Positions 1 to 11,040 of a DNA stretch of 64,000 nucleotides are shown piece by piece. Source of the stretch: Blumeriella jaapii (Eukaryota > Ascomycota > Leotiomycetes > Helotiales > Drepanopezizaceae); NCBI GenBank assembly GCA_009599575.1, contig VWND01000016.1, forward strand, positions 558,001 through 622,000, in the 5' to 3' direction. How positions within the stretch are numbered: position 1 is the first letter of the stretch; each line of letters starts with the position of its first letter. Made by a program: the position numbers and the translations under genes. The notes beneath the pieces are model-generated. The model was not told the DNA's origin, made no database searches, and saw nothing but the letters and a program-made list of their open reading frames with translations.

Positions 1-530
1 CAGCCAAACGGGAAAAACCGAAAAAAGCAGAAATAACAGTTATACGCTCGTAAAAATCTTTATTAAAAAAAAAAACTATACGAACAAAAAAAGCTAATAA
101 TATAAAACGTTAAAAAACTTTAAAAATACCGAAAATACGCTTAGAATCCTAATTAGCAAAAGCTATAGCAAAAAAAAATAGCTTATACGACGGACAGAAA
201 CCATTTTTTTAGCTCGGATATTACGTAACTTTTTATTCGCAACGGCCAAAAACTCGTTTAAAATAATATAATTATTATTTATTTTATACTTTTTCATTCG
301 AAAATCGTATTTAAAAATAAAAATGATTTTTTCGCATATGTTTTTAAATCAACGGTTTTTAACAACTTTGCTAATAACTGCGTAGCGAATAAACAAAAAA
401 CGAAAGTTATTATAAATCTAACCGTTGTTTATATAAAACTTGTTATATTGCAATTTAGCCGATTAAACGCGATTATAATTAAAAAAGCGCTGATTAAAAA
501 TACGAAAAACGTTTCGGATCGATTAGGCTT
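1..530. other. Unrecognised AT-rich flank, left of element A1
   Basis: The A1 insertion interrupted a continuous sequence whose other half resumes at 6969; the target-site duplication GGTTA is at 531-535 and 6964-6968. The stretch is AT-rich with scattered CG dinucleotides, as in the RIP-mutated transposons nearby, so it is probably itself an old repeat. One plus-strand frame over about 290-535 is nearly free of stops, compatible with a decayed coding region, but I see no motif that identifies it. No promoter, RNA gene or LTR is recognisable. Confidence 0.6.
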
Positions 531-535
531 GGTTA

Positions 536-803
536 TGTAACGATCTAATCAGTCGGAAGGCTGGGAAATCAGTCAACTGGTCGCCGTATTCATATGGTAT
601 AAGAAACGAGCCTTTGGTTCTGTAACAAAAATATTCACTTAGAATTAATAACTGCAAAAGGCAGAAATTGCTAAAAGGAAAAAGCTTTATATATATAATA
701 GTTTTCATAATTAATAAAAAGACCCACCAGAAGACCAAAAAGCTTGCAGCTATACGTAGTTGCTGGGGTAACACGAAAAGTGGCAACAGAATAAATCGTT
801 ATA
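536..803 (-). repeat. 3' LTR of A1
   Basis: The 268-bp LTR is read on the minus strand. Its outer (left) edge begins TGTAACGATC, close to the unmutated TGTGACGA, while its inner (right) edge ends in a fully mutated ATCGTTATA. It matches the A1 5' LTR at 6696-6963, and the differences are C/T or G/A transitions. The run TATATATATAA (minus strand) is a possible TATA element. Confidence 0.92.
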
Positions 804-817
804 TTATCCCCCCGTCC
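804..817 (-). promoter_or_regulatory. Polypurine tract of A1 (plus-strand DNA primer)
   Basis: Immediately inside the 3' LTR the minus strand reads GGACGGGGGGATAA, a purine run in the position where Ty3/gypsy elements prime second-strand cDNA synthesis. The G run survives here but is eroded in the other A copies (for example upstream of 15070 and 45515). Confidence 0.75.
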
Positions 818-2262
818 GAAAAAAGCGCGCTCTCGAGCTTTTATTTATTGGTACGTCGCTATCCAAATGATCGTACGAATTTAAACTTTCGGAATACGCT
901 TTTAGCTAATCTACAAGTTTTGTAAAAAAACCGGAAAGCTTTTTATACGCCAAATGAAAATCGCGTATTTTCAGAAAAGTATATATAAAGTCAAACGCGG
1001 AATATTACGTGAGATTTTTATTTAAGCCTATTTAAAAAGCTTTATATTAAAAGGTTTTCCGTTGCATTCGATAAGCGATTAATTTTTCGATTTCGTATTT
1101 AAGCTTATCAGTTATATTAATAAATTCAGAAGCTGAATTAATTTAATTTGAAAGCGCGTCGTCGGCTGTTTTACGCAATCGATTAACGTAAAAAACTGGA
1201 TGTACGTTTATAGTATTAAAAAGGTCTGGTTTAAAAGCGTTGTCGAAAATTTTGGCTACAATTTTAAAAAGGCCGTTTATAGGATTGTCGAGCTTGCGAA
1301 AGGGCCGGAAGGTCGGAAATAAACGCATATCGAGCCATACGTAATCGCCAACGTTAAAATCGATCGCGCGGCGAAATTTATTCGCATTTTTTTTTATTTT
1401 GTTATAGGCTTATTAAAAGTGCGATTTAGCGAAGTTTCAGGCGTCGTAATAACGGCGAGCGTACGCACGAGCTTCGTTTGCGTTTAGCTTATATAAAAAG
1501 GTTAAAAAAAAAAAAAGTGTCGAGTTTTCAGTTCCAATTGATATAAGAAATATAACCGTGTACAATTTCAAAAGATAAAAGGCTATTTAAACTTTTGTAA
1601 AAAAAAACCATTTGAACGAAATTTATTATTAAGAAAAATTCGCTTTAATCGTTTTGATAATAATTTACGAAAAGTCGAAAGCGTTTTTGCAAATATTGGT
1701 TGTAAATTTCGGTCTGACCATCGGTTTCGGAATAAGCGGCTATCGAAAGCTTTAGTTGCGTACCGAGTATTTTGTTTAATTTAGATCAGAAAATAAACCA
1801 ATATTAGGGGCCACGATCGCTAATAATACTTTTTAAAAAGCCAAAATACTTATATATATGGAATATATATAATTTGGCGAAGTTTCGAGCGTCGATATTT
1901 TTATAGCAAAAAATCGAAATAATCTGCTTGGAAAAGCGATTTATTATTACGAATACGTTATCGTAACCGTGTTTATTTTTGTTAAAGCTGCAAAAATTTA
2001 TTATAATATGCTTTTAAAAATGGTTAGAAACAGGAAAAGGCTGAAGAAGGCCGGGGCGTTTATTTTTTGAAATAAAACTTTTTCGATAAGCGTAGTAATT
2101 GCGACAGTATTGTTTTACGAAAGCTGTTATATTTCGCTAATAGTATTGGTCCGAAAGCAATTGCGTAGTTTTGCGAGCGCTAGAGTGAGCGGTGGAAATC
2201 TGGTCGTGCATTTCTTGTACAAAGGCTAAACGAAAATGATCGACGTCTGGTATTATTAAGCG
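818..2262 (-). pseudogene. A1 integrase with chromodomain-like tail, inactivated
   Basis: Minus strand. The N-terminal zinc-binding region (about 2130-2260) keeps the spacing of a His/Cys integrase finger just before a conserved QLLSDQYY stretch. The catalytic core (about 1650-2050) retains a DRGP motif (Asp codon near 1816-1818) and a DGQTE motif typical of Ty3/gypsy integrases. The C-terminal part (1143-1328) is an open stretch ending VNRLRKTADDAL, followed by a region resembling the chromodomain tail of fungal chromoviruses, which in that class guides integration to heterochromatin. Several in-frame stops come from CAA or TGG. The chromodomain assignment rests on position and a general match to the class, not on a profile search. 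Confidence 0.8.
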
Positions 2263-2559
2263 ATCGTAATATAACAGCAAATCGCGTTTAAATATATACG
2301 AAGACGGAGTATTATTGTCGTCGTTTTTTTTCGTAGCGTTTCGTATAGTTTTTTTTCGAAAAGCTATTAGGCTGTTAGCTATGCGATTAACGTAGAAAAG
2401 CTGGTTAACGATACGGAATACGGGTAAAAGATTAGCTATTTTAACGATAAAAACAGCTGTTTCGAAAGCTGTAAAAAGTCGAAGTTTTTCAGTTAAAAAG
2501 CGGTAATCGATTTGATCGGCTCGAAAAAGTGTTTGCAAACGCTGGATGCGTTTAAAAAA

Positions 2560-4130
2560 GTTTTGGCGGTCGAATTCGCTCGTACGACGTGTTAATACGT
2601 TAGCTAAAAGATTGTGTTTATTTGGTTTGTACGTAATAAGAAAGTTGTAGTCGGCGAGAAGCTCGGCCTAGCGTGCTTATCGAGCGTTTAAAAGTTTGGA
2701 AGTTATAAAATATTTTAAAGCTTTGTAATTAGTAATTATTTTGATTTGATAAATTGAATTAGCTAATTTAATACGAAAGTTGCCTAGAAATTTTACGATT
2801 GCGAGTATTTTTTTGTTGTATACGACGTAGTTTAGCTTTGCGAAAGCTATGATTTTGCTGAAATAAGCGATTGGAAGTCAGTCGTTATTATAAAGTTGCG
2901 AAAGCACAAAAGCTATTACGCCGTCGAAAGCGTTAGTTTTTAATATACAGAAAAAATCTTGCTTATAATATTGTAAAACTGGTGCAATAGTAAAAGCTAG
3001 TATAAAAAGATCGAAACTTTTCTAATATTTAAAAATGAAATTAAAAAAAACGTTAGCTTTGATTAAATAAATTAAAGGTTTTGCAATTATACCGTAGTTT
3101 CGAATAAAACGTCGGTAAAAGTTATAAAAACTAAAAAAGCTTTGTACACCTTTTATAATAATAAAAGGCTTTCAGTGGGCGACCACGAAGATTTTTTCTG
3201 GGTTTATTTCTAGGCTTTTAGTAAAAATGATAAAGCCTAGGTAATAGGTTCGAATAACGTTGAATTCAAACTTCCGAATATCGGCTTGTAATCCAGCGTC
3301 AGCGAGCTTTTGAAATATTTTGCGAACGTATATAATATATTTTAAAAGATCGAACGAATAAATAAGAATATTATTTAGGTATGCAATACAAAAATCGTTT
3401 AAATAATCGAAAAAAACGTCGTTTATATAGCGTTAATAAATTGCGGGTTTATTAATAAAGCCAAAAGGTAGCATTTTGCATTTATAAGCGTCGTAACGCG
3501 TACGAAACGTCGTTAGTTTTTTACTAGCGAAGTCTATTCGAATTTTATAAAAAGCTTGACGAATATCGAACTTCGTAAAAATTCGCGTTTTCGAAAAACG
3601 AGCAAAGGTTTTATCGATAAAAAAAAAAGATAGCGATTTTTACGAGTAATATTATTAAAAGCTCGATAATCGATATAAAAACGTAATAAACCGTCGGGTT
3701 TTTTGGCGAAAAGTATTAAAGCAGCGAAAAAAGCGGTGGAAAGTTCGATAAAACTTTTATTAAAATTATTTTGCAAATAGGTTTTGATAATTTCGAGTTT
3801 TAAAATCGATATTTTATATAAAAAAGTGTATTTCAGCTTTTTTTTATTTATAATAAGCTCGATTTTATAGTCGTAAGGCCGGTGAAAGGCTAGCTCGTTG
3901 CTAGCGGCTTTAGAAAACACGTGTTCGAGGTTTTTATATTCCGAAGAAAAAGATTCGAAAAAAGATTTATTCGAAATTAGCTTTGCTAAGCTAATTAAAA
4001 GGGTCGAAATCGATATTTCGTTGGTTTTGAAACGTTCGAAAAAACTGTAAAATTGGGTTTTAAAAAAAATATTATACGTAAGGTCGTTTAATATTCTGTC
4101 GATTTTATATAAAAAGGTTGAAAACATTTC
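2560..4130 (-). pseudogene. A1 reverse transcriptase and RNase H, inactivated
   Basis: Minus strand. The reverse transcriptase palm begins with an open stretch at 3534-4127 that holds the conserved KPDGLLRFYIDYRAFN block of Ty3/gypsy enzymes and the following KLDIRQAF-type block. The catalytic box that should read YLDD reads YLNN (codons 3370-3381): both aspartates became asparagine by G-to-A change, a sure loss of polymerase activity. The RNase H part (about 2600-2990) contains the SKTIA...LNYVVYDKKMLAIV stretch shared by all A copies. No frame is open along its full length. Confidence 0.85.
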
Positions 4131-4445
4131 AACTGCTTTTTTTCTGAAAATCAGCTTAAAAGCGTATGTAATAATTTGGCAAATGAAAATTGGATAAGCA
4201 GTAGATTGAAAAATTCGTTTTCGAACTGGTCGTTTAAAAAGTTCAAAAAGCGGCTTATCTAAACTATCGATTATATTAAGCTAAAAAGCCATCGCGGCGA
4301 AAGTTTTTCTTCGGTTTTTAGTATAACTGTTTTTCGTAGAACGAAAAAGCTGTTCTGACGAAAAAAGAAAAAAAGAAAAAGTAGAAATAATAAAAAAGGA
4401 ATCGGCAGCCTAGGAAAATGGTGGTGTGATTTTTTAAATTATCCC

Positions 4446-4478
4446 ACTAGCGTCGCCATCGAAATTAGCACCGCGAGT
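4446..4478. repeat. 33-nt palindrome-ended repeat, copy in A1 pol
   Basis: Exactly 33 nt. On the minus strand it begins ACTCGCGGTGC and ends GGCGACGCTAGT, so its two ends are nearly complementary. It lies between the protease and reverse transcriptase parts of A1. It is the least mutated family-A copy. Confidence 0.85.
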
Positions 4479-4865
4479 AAAATTCGATCTTTTCGCGCTC
4501 CGCACAACGTCGTAAATCTGCCACAATTGGTTAAGATTTTTGTTACGTTTTACAACATTGTTTTAATAGCGAGATTAAATCTTTCGGAAGTATAAATAAA
4601 AAACTTTAATACAACGAGCGTAAAAAGCTGTAAGAAAATAAAACTTCGGCTAATAAAATTTGCGTTTATTATATTTTAATAAAACTTAATGTTCGGCCAA
4701 CCAAGCTTTTTTTAAAATTATATTATAATTTCCGAGGTTGGTAATTAAAAAAAAAGTAAACGATTATATTCGATTATTAATAATAAAATTGAAAAGCGTA
4801 AAATATGTAATTAAATAGCCACGAGTTTTATTATACTTTTTTACAAAAAAAAAAGCCGAAAGAAA

Positions 4866-5090
4866 TTAAATTAAAAGTTTAAAAAAAAAAAAAAAAGATT
4901 TAATTAACGCCGAATCGATTAACGTATAACCGTTCGTTTTAAAGTCGGCGAGCGCTTTTATTTTGTACGAAAAGCTATTTTTAGTGAATATAACAGAAAT
5001 TGTTAATAAATCGCTATTAAAAAGCTTTCGAACGTTAAAATAACGCATATCGCGTAATACGCTTAAAAAGAAAGCTTTGCTTAGGCCTGA
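4866..5090 (-). pseudogene. A1 retropepsin-type protease, inactivated
   Basis: Minus strand. The open segment 4866-5048 contains the active-site region, where the expected D-S/T-G-A triad appears as D-F-K-T in ALADFKTNGY. The aspartate is kept, but serine and glycine have been replaced by changes explained by C-to-T and G-to-A. The block lies between gag and reverse transcriptase, as in other Ty3/gypsy elements. A run of A after 4880 breaks the frame downstream. Confidence 0.75.
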
Positions 5091-5117
5091 GCGTTTTTCC
5101 GATTAGCGGAAAAGCTT

Positions 5118-6572
5118 TTAATTTTTTCGTATGCGTTTTAAAAATCGTTTGAAAAAAGGTTTTTCGTTTTTACTATTATTATTAAAAAGCGAATTTTCGG
5201 CCGGCTCGACCTCGTTTATATTTATCAGCCTGAAAAGGCCTTTAGATGAAACCGAAAATCGGCTCGTAAAAAGTCGTACAGATTGGCCTCGAACCTTTTG
5301 ATATAAAATAAAAAACGAACGTTGTCGTTGGTCCGATCGAAAGAAAGAAAAAACGCTAAAAAAGGCGTTTTTGGCGTGGGAAAAGAGAAAAAACAGCGGG
5401 CTGAAAAGAAGCTTGTGAAGCATTTGGACGATTTTCGTACGTACGATTTAACTCGTAATACGCTTTGGTTAAAAATCTACTATTTTAATAAATGATAAAC
5501 TTGATAAAACGATTCGCGTATAAAATTCGTTCCGCCAACTAACTTTGTTTTTTTTTAACGGACGGCGGTGAGCTAATTTTTAAAAGTCGTTATACGCGCT
5601 TATTTCAAATACAGCTTTTTTTCGTAGACGTTTTAATATTTTGTCGCGAAAAGCGTTTCGAAGCTGTTTATCAGTTCGTATTTGGGCGTTCGCTGCGAAA
5701 ATAGAAAATCGCAGGTAAAAGCGCCAGAAATCGTCGTGCGTATTTATTACAAGCATTTTAAACTCGTTTTCGGCTTTTTGAACGTCGGAAAAATCGGCCA
5801 GGAAATCGGCGATCTTTTTGATTAATTTTTCGAAAAGCGTAGGGTCGGAACGGTCTAAAATACGCGGGGTCAGGAACTTTTTTGCTACGCTTTCGGTCTG
5901 ATCGAATATATAATTTTTGCGAAATCGATCGCTAGCGAAATAATCGTAGTAAAATTCGAAATTATCGAAAACTTTAGTTTTTTAATAGCGTGCTTTGTAA
6001 TTTTTACTATTATCTAGTTTAAATTTAAAGTTCGGAACGCGTTTTATACGAGCTAATCGAAAGTCAGCAAATAAATGAAAATTATAGCGTTTAAAAGGCG
6101 CGCTAAGGTTTTGGCTATTATAGGAAGATTCAAAGAAAATTTGCGAAAAGCGTAGAAATTAATCTGCAGCGTTTATTAGTTGAAATAAAACGTTGCGAGA
6201 AAAGAAAGGAGCAGCAGATTCGCGACTGGCAAAAGCACGTTCGATAGATTTTATTAAACGTTTTAATTAAGAAGTCTGTCGCAGTCGTATAATTTTCAAA
6301 AGTTATCGTTTACGCTTTTGCGTTTTTTTCAGTTGATTTTGCAAGAGTCTTAACTGAACGCTTTCAGCGCTAGGCTGGGAGGTGGCAGGCGAAATAATTG
6401 GCGCTTTGCCTTTTCCTTTGTTTTTCTTTCCTCGGGAAAAGGATTATTCTTCAAAAAAAAAAGCTTTTGAAGGAGGTTGCTTCTTCGCTAATTAAAAAAA
6501 AAAAAAAGGTTAAGATGTAATAGCAGAAGCTGAAAAGCTCTGCTGAAGGAAAAATCGTTAAACAAGAGCCAT
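5118..6572 (-). pseudogene. A1 gag, inactivated
   Basis: Minus strand. The likely start is the ATG at 6572-6570, which is in frame with the capsid segment when followed through the aligned copy A4. The N-terminal part is rich in Lys, Arg and Gln and looks like a coiled coil; the middle part is the retrotransposon capsid domain; the C-terminal part is open at 5118-5423. Stops of the CAA and CAG type interrupt the frame. I did not find an intact CCHC zinc knuckle. Gag would form the virus-like particle in the cytoplasm. Confidence 0.72.
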
Positions 6573-6695
6573 TTTTCGCGAAATGCGGAAATAAACTTTT
6601 TTACGACCGGTCGATCATTTTAGTATGACTCGTGAAAAATTCGAAAAGAAAAATAATTTACGCCGTCGCTAGCGTAAAAAAAGAGTTATTAATAA

Positions 6696-6963
6696 TATAA
6701 CGATTTAATTAATCGGAAGGCTGGGAGATCAGTTAATTGATCGTCGTATTTATATAATATAAGAAACGAGCCTTTGGTTTTGTAACAAAAATATTTATTT
6801 AGAATCAACAATTGCAAAAGGCAGAGGTTGCTAAAAAGAAAGAGCCTTATATATATGATAGTTTCCACAGTTAATGGGGAGACCCACCAGGAGACCAGAG
6901 AGCTTGCAGCTATACGTAGTTGCTGGGGTGACACGAGAGGTGGCAACAGAGTGAATCGTCACA
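6696..6963 (-). repeat. 5' LTR of A1
   Basis: The 268-bp LTR is read on the minus strand. Its outer (right) edge is almost intact (ends GTGAATCGTCACA on the plus strand) and its inner (left) edge is mutated to TATAACGATTTAATTA. It is followed by TSD GGTTA. No sequence beginning TGG lies directly at the internal junction, so the primer-binding site is not evident; a TAGCGACGGCG (TGGCGACGGCG in other copies) lies about 24 bp inside. Confidence 0.92.
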
Positions 6964-6968
6964 GGTTA

Positions 6969-7922
6969 TAAAACTCGGAATTCAAATACTTTAAAATAAT
7001 GGTTTTTGTTTTTTCAATAATATATTTAGAATATACTTTAGCTTAATTTATATTTTATATAAAATTTATTAAATACTTTTTAATAAACAGCTTTATATTG
7101 ATTTTTCATACGTTATATTCGATCTTTTTTAATAATTGCTGAAAACTTGGCGAAGATATTTAATTTTAAATAATTCGATTTGGAAAATAATTAAGTCGAA
7201 AATTAAAAAATAATATTCGGAAATCAATTAAAAATCCGTTATAAAAGCGCGCGAAGCTCGAAATAAAAAAAAAGCGTTGCGAACAATATTAACGAAAACT
7301 AAAAAGCGAGCGGCGACGATAGCTTAAGCGATTATCTAAGCGATTTAAAGCTGCTGGATTGCAATAAATCCTTTAGCGTTAACAAATATATTAAATCGTC
7401 GGTTTAAAAATATTCGTCGGTTTGAAAATACTAAAATATCAGCGTCGTATAATTCGATTTTAAATTCGATAATAAAGCGAAAAAGTTTAACAGAAAAGTC
7501 GGCTGCGAATAATTATAATTCGGCAAAAAAGTCGTAAAATAAAAATTCGCTGCCGGAATCGTCGAAAAAGCTTAAAGCGAATAAAAATTCGGAAGCGCCG
7601 AAAGCAGAAGCGAAAAGTGAAAATGCTGATTCGAAGCCAAATTGTACGAATTGCGTTCGTTTTCGGATGCCGCGTCGATTTATAAAAAAAGCATAAAATA
7701 TATTAAAAAAAAGCGATTCGAATTACAAAAGCAAATCGAATTAATAAAAAAAAAAATTTCAGCTTTTTTTAAAAACAAAATTAATAAAAGAAAATTTTAA
7801 TCAAAGCATCGATAAATAAACGTCGGTACGAGCGGCCTAAAAAAATTCGAATTGCAAAAGCAGATCGAATTTTTAATCGTAGATATAAAACTTCTCAGCG
7901 GAAATTATTTAATCTTTTCTTA
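6969..7922. other. Flank of A1, right half, RIP-like and unrecognised
   Basis: This continues the sequence interrupted by A1. The first 230 bp are very AT-rich and featureless. The remainder holds a decayed coding relic, described separately. It ends abruptly at LTR B3 (7923). No LTR or terminal inverted repeat is visible within it. Confidence 0.6.
7225..7790 (+). pseudogene. Decayed coding relic with a Cys-rich motif, unidentified
   Basis: I do not recognise this gene. A plus-strand frame around 7470-7700 reads through a low-complexity Ser/Lys/Ala/Glu-rich stretch and then CTNCVRFRMPRRF (about 7644-7682), which resembles half of a Cys-pair finger whose later Cys has been lost. Stops are of the TAA/TAG type expected from mutated CAA and CAG. 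The composition matches the surrounding RIP-mutated DNA, so it is probably part of a transposon or duplicated gene. It could equally be chance. Confidence 0.35.
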
Positions 7923-8178
7923 TATCACAGCTAGCTTATAAATAATCAAAAAAGTAATATAAACCAAAAGGTACGCATAAAAATTAAAAAAAAAAACACC
8001 TAGCTAAAATGCTCGGAATCGCGAATTTTATATACAATAGGTTACGCTTATAGGTCACGTGACTTAGCGCGAGGCCCAATGGCCGAAATGGCCCGTGCCC
8101 GAACTTTAATTCAATACCACCGGCAAAACACCACTGGCATTTACTACCGGCAAAATACCACTGGCACGGGTCGTAACA
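7923..8178. repeat. LTR-like unit B3 (diverged family B) at an abnormal junction
   Basis: The first 115 bp align with the start of B1 (49131) through TATCACAGCTAGCTTATA and AAAAGGTACGC, and the unit ends TCGTAACA like B1 and B2. The middle contains TCACGTGAC. The 3' part (8113-8170) is a run of about 13-bp units of the type TACCACTGGCAAA. The 5 bp on its left (TCTTA) and right (ATAAT) do not match, unlike B1 and B2. The sequence on the left is unrelated flank and on the right is element A3. This suggests a recombination or deletion joint. Confidence 0.7.
8113..8170. repeat. Short tandem repeats in B3
   Basis: Four imperfect units of the type TACCACTGGCAAA, 13-14 bp each. The same array occurs in B2 at 16741-16795 but is absent from B1. 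Confidence 0.7.
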
Positions 8179-8919
8179 ATAATATTGGTCCGAAAGCAAT
8201 TGCGTAATTTTGCGAGCGCTAAAATAAGCAATAGAAATCTGGTCGTATATTTTTCGTACGAAGGCCAGACGTAAATAATCGACGTCTGAAATTATTAAAC
8301 GGCCGTAATATAACAGCAAATCGCGTTTAAATATATACGAAATATTATTATCGTCGTTTTTTTTTGTAACGTTTCGTATGGCTTTTTTTCGGAAAGCTAT
8401 TAAGCTGCTAATTATACGATTAACGTAAAAAACTTAGTCAACGATACGAAATGCGAAAAAAAAATTTATTATTTCAACGATAAAAACAGCTGTTTCGGAA
8501 ATCGTAAAAAATCGAAGTTTTTCAGTTAAAAATCGGTGATTAATTTAATCGGCTCGAAAAAAAATTTACAAGCGTTAAATGCGTTCAAAAAAGTTTTGGC
8601 GGTCGAATTCGCTCGTACGACGTATTAACACGTCAGCTAAAAGATTGTGTTTACTTGGTTTATACGTAATAAAAAAGTTGTAATCGGCGAAAAGCTCGGC
8701 TTAACGTGCTTATCGAGCGTTTAAAAGTTTAAAAGTTATAAAATACTCTAAAATTTTATAATTAATAATAATTTTTATCTAATAAACTAAGCCAGCCAGT
8801 TTAATACGAAAAAATTTTTAAAATTTCACGATTGCGAGCATTTTTTTGTCGTATACGACGTAGTTTAGCTTTGCGAAAGCTATAGTTTTGCTAAAGTAAG
8901 CGATTGAAATCCAATCGTC
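8179..8919 (-). pseudogene. A3 fragment: start of integrase finger and RNase H
   Basis: Minus strand. The sequence matches A1 from about 2140 to 2880. It begins in the integrase finger (the QLLSDQYY stretch at about 8185-8210) and runs into RNase H (the LNYVVYDKKMLAIVKF stretch near 8820-8870). Stops from CAA are present. It is cut on the left by B3 and on the right by insertion of A2. Confidence 0.8.
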
Positions 8920-8924
8920 GTTAT

Positions 8925-9190
8925 TGTGACGACTCACTCTTTTTGCCCCTCGTGTCACGCCAGCAACTACGTATAGCTCCAAGTTCTCTGGTTTTCTGGT
9001 GGGTCTTTCCATCAACTGTGAAGATTATTTATATATATAAAGCATTTCTTTTTTAGCATTTTTGCTTTTTGCAATTATTGATTTTAAATAAATATTTTTG
9101 TTACAAAATCAAAAACTCGTTTTTTATACTATATAAACACGGCGACCAATTGATTGATTTCTCAGCCTTTCGATTAATTAAATTGTTATA
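8925..9190 (+). repeat. 5' LTR of A2
   Basis: Outer edge TGTGACGACTCACTC is intact; inner edge is reduced to AAATTGTTATA. Length 266 bp. Confidence 0.92.
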
Positions 9191-9313
9191 TTATTAATAA
9201 CTTTTTTTTTACGCTGGCGACGGCGTAAACTATCTTTTTTTTCGAATTTTTTACGGGTTATATCAAAATGATCGACCGGTCGTAAAAAAGCTTATTTCCG
9301 CATTTCGCGAAAA

Positions 9314-10672
9314 ATAGCTTTTGTTTAACAATCTTCTTTTTAGCAGAGCTTTTCAGCTTTTGCTATTACACTTTAACTTCCTTTTTTTTAATCAGCGAAA
9401 AAGCAGCCTCCTTTCGAAGCTTTTTTTTTTAAAAAACAGTTTTTCTTCCGAAAAAAAAAAAATTAAAAAAAAGGCAAAGCATTAATTATTTCGCTTGCCA
9501 TTTTTTTTTTGCAATTTAGCGCTGAAAGCATTTAGTTAAAACTTTTGCAAAATCAATTAAAAAAAGCGCAAAAGCGTAAACGACAACTTTTGAAAATTAT
9601 ACGATTGCGACAGACTTTTTAATTAAAGCGTTTAATAAAATCTATCGAACGTACTTTTGTTAATCGCGAATTTACTGCTTTTTTTTTTTCGCAACGTTTT
9701 ATTTTAATTAACAAACGCTATAAATCAATTTCCACGCTTTTCGCGAATTTTTTTTGAATTTCCCTCTGACGGCCAAGATTTTAGCGCGCTTTTTAAACGC
9801 TATGGTTTTTATTTATTTATTAACTTTCGATTAGCTCGTATAAAACGCGTTCCGAATTTTAAATTTAAATTAAATAATAATAAAAATTACAAAGCGCGCT
9901 ATTAAAAGATTAAAATTTTCGATAATTTCGAACTTTACTACGATTATTTCGCTAGCGATCGATTTCGCAAAAATTATATATTCGATTAAACCGAAGGCGT
10001 AGCAAAAAAGTTTTTTATTCCGCGTATTTTAAATCGTTTCGATTTTATATTTTCCGAAGAATTAATAAAAAAAGTCGCCGATTTCCTGGCCGACTTTTTC
10101 GACGTTTAAAAGGCCGAAGACGAATTTAAAATGCTTGTAATAAATACGCATAACGACTTTTAACGATTTTATCTGCGATTTTTTACTTTCGCAGCGAACG
10201 CTTAAATACGAATTAATAAATAGCTTCGAAACGCTTTCCGCGATAAAATATTAAAGCGTTTACGAAAAAAGCTGCATTTGGAATAAGCGCGTACAACGAC
10301 TTTTAAAAATTGATTTACCGCCGTCCGTCAAAAAAAACAAAATCAATTGGCTAAACGAATTTTATACGCGAATCGCTTTTTAACCAAACTTATTATTTAT
10401 TAAAATAATAAGTTTTTAATCAAAGCGTATTACGAGTCAAATCGTACGTACGAAAATCGTTTAAATGTTTTATAAGTTTTTTTTTAGCTTTTTGCTGTTT
10501 TTTTTTTTTACGCTAAAACGCTTTTTTTGGCGTTTTTTTTTTTTTTCGATCGGACCAACGACAACGCTCGTTTTTTATTTTATATTAAAAAGTTCAGAAA
10601 AGCTAATTTGCACGATTTTTTACAGGCCGACCTTCGGTTTTATCCAAAGGCTTTTTTAAACTGGTAAATATA
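9314..10672 (+). pseudogene. A2 gag, inactivated
   Basis: Plus strand. The start codon of the other copies (ATG in A1 and A7) is ATA here (9314-9316). The capsid domain follows around 9890-10320 and the C-terminal tail around 10465-10670. The frame contains many TAA stops derived from CAA and small length changes in T and A runs. Confidence 0.7.
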
Positions 10673-10830
10673 AACGAAATCGAGCCGGCCGAAAATTCGC
10701 TTTTTAATAATAATAATAAAAATGAAAAAAATTTTTTAAACGATTTTCAAAACGCATACGAGAAAATTAAAAGCTTTTCCGCCAGTCGAAAAAACGCTCA
10801 GGCTTAAATAAAGCTTTCTTTTTAAGCGTA

Positions 10831-11040
10831 TTGCGCGATATGCGTTATTTTAACGTTCGAAAGCTTTTTAATAGCGATTTATTAATAATTTCCGTTATAT
10901 TTATTAAAAATAGCTTTTCGTATAAAATAAAAGCGCTCGCCGATTTTAAAGCGAACGGTTATGCGTTGATCGATTCGACGTTAATTAAATCTTTTTCTTT
11001 TTTTTTAAAACTTTTAATTCAATTTTTTCCGGTTTTTTTT
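10831..11040 (+). pseudogene. A2 protease, inactivated
   Basis: An open stretch at 10831-11202 includes the retropepsin active-site region as ALADFKANGYALIDS, with D kept and S-G replaced by F-K. The fold continues to the LKKAWLAEY segment at the end of the stretch. Confidence 0.75.

Larger units (their letters stand above)
536..6963 (-). mobile_element. Element A1: complete family-A Ty3/gypsy LTR retrotransposon, RIP-inactivated
   Basis: This is a full-length 6.4 kb element on the minus strand, bounded by two 268-bp LTRs and flanked by a perfect 5-bp target-site duplication GGTTA (531-535 and 6964-6968). Read on the minus strand the order is 5' LTR, gag, protease, reverse transcriptase, RNase H, integrase, chromodomain-like tail, polypurine tract and 3' LTR, the order of Ty3/gypsy chromoviruses. 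All reading frames carry stops made by CAA, CAG or TGG losing a C or G, so it cannot encode working proteins. It is the only family-A copy here that is uninterrupted at both ends and sits in non-A sequence. It is the best template for aligning the other copies. Confidence 0.93.

Noticed and set aside
10465..10659. Separate small gene downstream of A2 gag
   Set aside because: It is the C-terminal part of gag in a shifted frame, matched by 18491-18691 in A4 and 51666-51869 in A7.
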